From Nocardioides sp. (GTDB lineage: Bacteria; Actinomycetota; Actinomycetes; Propionibacteriales; Nocardioidaceae): 52,456 nucleotides of DNA. A model generated the notes under the pieces. That model ran no database searches. It saw nothing but the letters and a program-made list of their open reading frames with translations, and was not told the DNA's origin. Position 1 is the first letter of the stretch; each line of letters starts with the position of its first letter. Below, in pieces: positions 49,859 through 52,456 of the stretch. Location: contig NZ_JACIXG010000033.1 in the NCBI RefSeq assembly GCF_014360585.1, positions 1 through 52,456 on the forward strand, written 5' to 3'. A program made the translations under genes and the position numbers.

Positions 49859-52231
49859 ATGAGCGCGCTCAGTGACGTCATGCCCGAGAGCGGTGCCCCC
49901 GGCAACCAGGTCGAGCTTGCGATCGGTGGTATGACCTGCGCCTCGTGCGCGAACCGCATCGAGCGCAAGCTGAACAAGCTCGAGGGCGTGACCGCGACGG
50001 TCAACTACGCCACCGAGAAGGCCAAGGTCACCTACGCCAACGGCATCGAGCCGGCCGCGCTTGTGGAGACGGTCGAGCAAGCCGGCTACACCGCGCGACT
50101 TCCCGAGCCGAAGGGAACCTCGCGTCAGGCGGCGACCTCGGAGGCCGGCGCCGAGGCAGACCCTGTACACGCCTTGCGCAACCGGCTGGTCGTCTCGACG
50201 GTCCTGAGCGTGCCGGTGATCGCGATGGCGATGATCCCGGCGCTGCAGTTCAACTACTGGCAGTGGCTCTCATTGACGCTCGCCGCGCCGGTGGTGGTCT
50301 GGGGCGCGTTGCCGTTCCACAAGGCGGCCTGGACCAACCTCAAGCACGCCACCTCGACCATGGACACGCTGATCTCCATGGGCACGCTGGCTGCGCTCGG
50401 CTGGTCGCTGTATGCGCTGTTCTTCGGCACTGCCGGTGCGCCGGGCATGACCCACCCGTTCGAGCTCACCATCGCTCGCACGGACGGGTCCGGCAACATC
50501 TACCTCGAGGCAGCGGCCGGGGTGACCACGTTCATCTTGGCAGGGCGCTACTTCGAGGCCCGCTCCAAGCGCCGCGCCGGCGCAGCCCTGCGGGCACTGC
50601 TCGAGCTCGGCGCGAAGGAGGTGTCGGTCCTCCGCGACGGTCCCACCGGACCCACCGAGGAGCGGATCGGCGTCGACCAGCTGGCAGCGGGTGACCGGTT
50701 CGTGGTCCGGCCCGGGGAGAAGATCGCCACCGACGGCCGGATCCTCGAAGGCTCCTCAGCAGTGGATGCCTCCATGGTGACCGGGGAGTCGGTGCCGGTC
50801 GAGGTCGGCCCCGGCGACACGGTGATCGGCGCGACCGTCAATGCGGGTGGGCGGCTCGTGGTCGAGGCCACGCGTGTTGGTGCTGATACCCAGCTGGCGC
50901 AGATGGCCAAGCTGGTCGAGGACGCCCAGAACGGCAAGGCTCAGGCCCAGCGCTTGGCGGATCGGGTCTCGGGGATCTTCGTCCCGATCGTGATCGGCCT
51001 GGCTGTCGCGACCTTCGGGTTCTGGGCCGGCACCGGTGGTGGCATCGCTGCAGCGTTCACGGCTGCGGTGGCCGTGCTGATCATCGCCTGCCCGTGCGCG
51101 CTCGGGTTGGCGACGCCGACCGCCCTGATGGTGGGAACCGGCCGTGGCGCCCAGCTCGGCATCCTGATCAAGGGCCCCGAGGTGCTGGAGTCCACTCGCA
51201 AGGTCGACACCATCGTCTTGGACAAGACCGGCACCGTCACCACCGGTCAGATGACCCTGGTACGTACGGTCGTCGCCGACGGTGAGGACGTCGATGAGCT
51301 GCTGCGGTTCGCCGGCGCCCTGGAGAACGCGTCCGAGCACCCGATCGCACAGGCCATCGCCAAGGGCGCGGCCGCTCAGGTCGGTGACCTCCCGGCGGTC
51401 GAAGACTTCGCCAACATCGAAGGTCTGGGGGTGCAGGGGATCATCGTCGACGGGGAGGTCTCGCACGCCGTCCTGGTCGGACGGCCGCGGCTGCTCGCCG
51501 AGTGGTCCCAGCACCTGACGCCGCCCCTGGAGGCGGCGATGACCGACGCTGCTGAGAAGGGCCAGACCGCGGTGGCTGTCGGTTGGGACGGGCGAGCCCG
51601 CGGGGTCCTGGTCGTGGCCGATGCGATCAAGCCGACCTCTGCCGAGGCGATCAGTCAGCTGCGCAGCCTGGGGCTGACCCCGGTGCTGCTCACCGGAGAC
51701 AACGCCACCGTCGCCACGGCGGTCGCGACCGCCGTCGGCATCGAGGCCGGGCCCGACACCGTCATCGCTGAGGTGATGCCGTCGGAGAAGGTCGATGTCA
51801 TCAAACGACTCCAGCAAGAGGGCAAGACCGTCGCCATGGTCGGGGACGGTGTCAACGACGCCGCGGCACTGGCTCAGGCCGACCTCGGCCTGGCCATGGG
51901 CACCGGCACCGACGTCGCCATCGAAGCATCCGACCTCACCCTGGTCCGCGGAGACCTCCGCGCCGCCGCTGATGCGATCCGGCTCGCCCGGCGCACCCTG
52001 GGCAACATCAAGGGCAACCTGTTCTGGGCCTTCGCCTACAACGTCGCCGCACTCCCGCTGGCGGCCGCCGGACTGCTCAACCCGATGCTCGCCGGAGCCG
52101 CCATGGCGTTCTCCTCGGTGTTCGTGGTGTCCAACAGCCTGCGGCTGCGCGGCTTCCGAGCGACCAACAGCGACCCACGAACCGAAACCGACGTCACCGA
52201 AGCGTCCCGGCCCGAGCCGGTCAACGCCTGA
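49859..52231 (+). CDS. copA: Copper-translocating P1B-type ATPase
   Basis: 790 aa. One N-terminal heavy-metal domain (GGMTCASC, Cys27 and Cys30), then the membrane CPC in [14 protein letters not shown], the actuator TGES, the phosphorylation DKTGT, the SEHPIAQAI nucleotide motif and [12 protein letters not shown] in [11 protein letters not shown] and MAFSS near the C-terminus are the usual Cu(I) site residues. It exports Cu(I) from the cytoplasm. ATG 49859 follows GGAAGGAAGAG; GTG 49841 in frame is an alternative. Confidence 0.96.
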   Translation: MSALSDVMPESGAPGNQVELAIGGMTCASCANRIERKLNKLEGVTATVNYATEKAKVTYANGIEPAALVETVEQAGYTARLPEPKGTSRQAATSEAGAEADPVHALRNRLVVSTVLSVPVIAMAMIPALQFNYWQWLSLTLAAPVVVWGALPFHKAAWTNLKHATSTMDTLISMGTLAALGWSLYALFFGTAGAPGMTHPFELTIARTDGSGNIYLEAAAGVTTFILAGRYFEARSKRRAGAALRALLELGAKEVSVLRDGPTGPTEERIGVDQLAAGDRFVVRPGEKIATDGRILEGSSAVDASMVTGESVPVEVGPGDTVIGATVNAGGRLVVEATRVGADTQLAQMAKLVEDAQNGKAQAQRLADRVSGIFVPIVIGLAVATFGFWAGTGGGIAAAFTAAVAVLIIACPCALGLATPTALMVGTGRGAQLGILIKGPEVLESTRKVDTIVLDKTGTVTTGQMTLVRTVVADGEDVDELLRFAGALENASEHPIAQAIAKGAAAQVGDLPAVEDFANIEGLGVQGIIVDGEVSHAVLVGRPRLLAEWSQHLTPPLEAAMTDAAEKGQTAVAVGWDGRARGVLVVADAIKPTSAEAISQLRSLGLTPVLLTGDNATVATAVATAVGIEAGPDTVIAEVMPSEKVDVIKRLQQEGKTVAMVGDGVNDAAALAQADLGLAMGTGTDVAIEASDLTLVRGDLRAAADAIRLARRTLGNIKGNLFWAFAYNVAALPLAAAGLLNPMLAGAAMAFSSVFVVSNSLRLRGFRATNSDPRTETDVTEASRPEPVNA

Positions 52232-52344
52232 CCCCACACTTCTGGATTCTCGAGACGAATCGGGATCCCAGAGGACCTGCCTCGCCGGCAGGACCGAACA
52301 ACCGGCCCAACCCGGGCGCGGAACCCACGAGAAAGGTTCACCCC

Positions 52345-52456
52345 ATGGCAACCAACGCCACCTACACCGTCTCCGGCATGACCTGCGGCGGCTGCGCCGG
52401 CAAGGTCACCGACCAGGTCGAGCAGATCCCCGGCATCCTCGATGTCGACGTCGACC
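52345..52456 (+). CDS. copZ: CopZ-like copper chaperone, 3' end outside window
   Basis: The first 37 residues of a heavy-metal-associated domain, with the Cu(I) motif GMTCGGC (Cys14 and Cys17) followed by the usual amphipathic helix. ATG 52345 with GAAAGG upstream. It lies 113 bp after copA, the usual partner to which it delivers Cu(I). The reading frame continues beyond the window. Confidence 0.93.
   Translation, partial: MATNATYTVSGMTCGGCAGKVTDQVEQIPGILDVDVD

Noticed and set aside
50756..52351. 531-aa minus-strand frame over copA
   Set aside because: Antisense of a P-type ATPase with all its motifs intact on the plus strand.

Overview
The window is high-GC DNA with GTG/TTG starts, four-base stop/start overlaps and no introns. 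It carries an mce/yrbE lipid-import operon, a ChoD-like sterol oxidase, MmpL-type transporters and a copper CsoR/CopA set. This points to an actinobacterium, most likely Nocardioidaceae or a relative (inference from gene content; no taxonomic search was possible).

Layout. 1-1106: 5' part of ctaD (cytochrome oxidase subunit I, minus strand). 1206-3169: GntR regulator, then an ECF sigma factor with a fused zinc-finger domain, coupled to a DUF2892 membrane protein. 3415-6903: a divergent persulfide/sulfite cassette under a CstR-like repressor: CstR, DUF302 | rhodanese, MBL-rhodanese fusion, TauE exporter. It is followed by an MMPL transporter (6985-9186). 9408-14328: thioesterase, TetR, a large MmpL-like transporter and a divergent TetR. 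14586-26462: AraC regulator divergent from a ten-gene operon: 2Fe-2S ferredoxin, CYP153-like P450, ferredoxin reductase, transglutaminase-like protein, aldehyde dehydrogenase, SDR, BtrH-like papain-fold protein, acyl-CoA ligase, thioesterase and PlsC acyltransferase. It looks like terminal oxidation of an alkyl chain, activation as CoA thioester and acyl transfer, with two unexplained papain-fold proteins inserted. 26702-40599: PucR regulator divergent from a ChoD-like oxidase, two YrbE permeases, MceA-F, two Mce-associated proteins and the MceG/MlaF ATPase, a complete import system in one operon.

40600-44700 is a decayed mobile region: a TetR remnant, a frameshifted tyrosine integrase, a frameshifted antitoxin-like ORF, an intact HTH-nucleotidyltransferase/HEPN pair, a second partial copy of the integrase 3' end, a perfect 23-bp inverted repeat, and a tmRNA-like 3' end (T-arm and acceptor strand) that is probably an attachment site. 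44902-52456 is a metal region: a His-rich DUF6153-like protein, an SbnA-like PLP synthase with an MFS transporter, a CDGSH protein divergent from CsoR, a His-rich copper protein, CopA and the start of CopZ.

The best candidates for something undescribed are the CYP153 operon with BtrH-like and transglutaminase-like members; the HTH-MNT/HEPN module flanked by duplicated integrase sequence; the SbnA-like/MFS pair in a copper island; and the MBL-rhodanese protein that lacks a canonical iron ligand.
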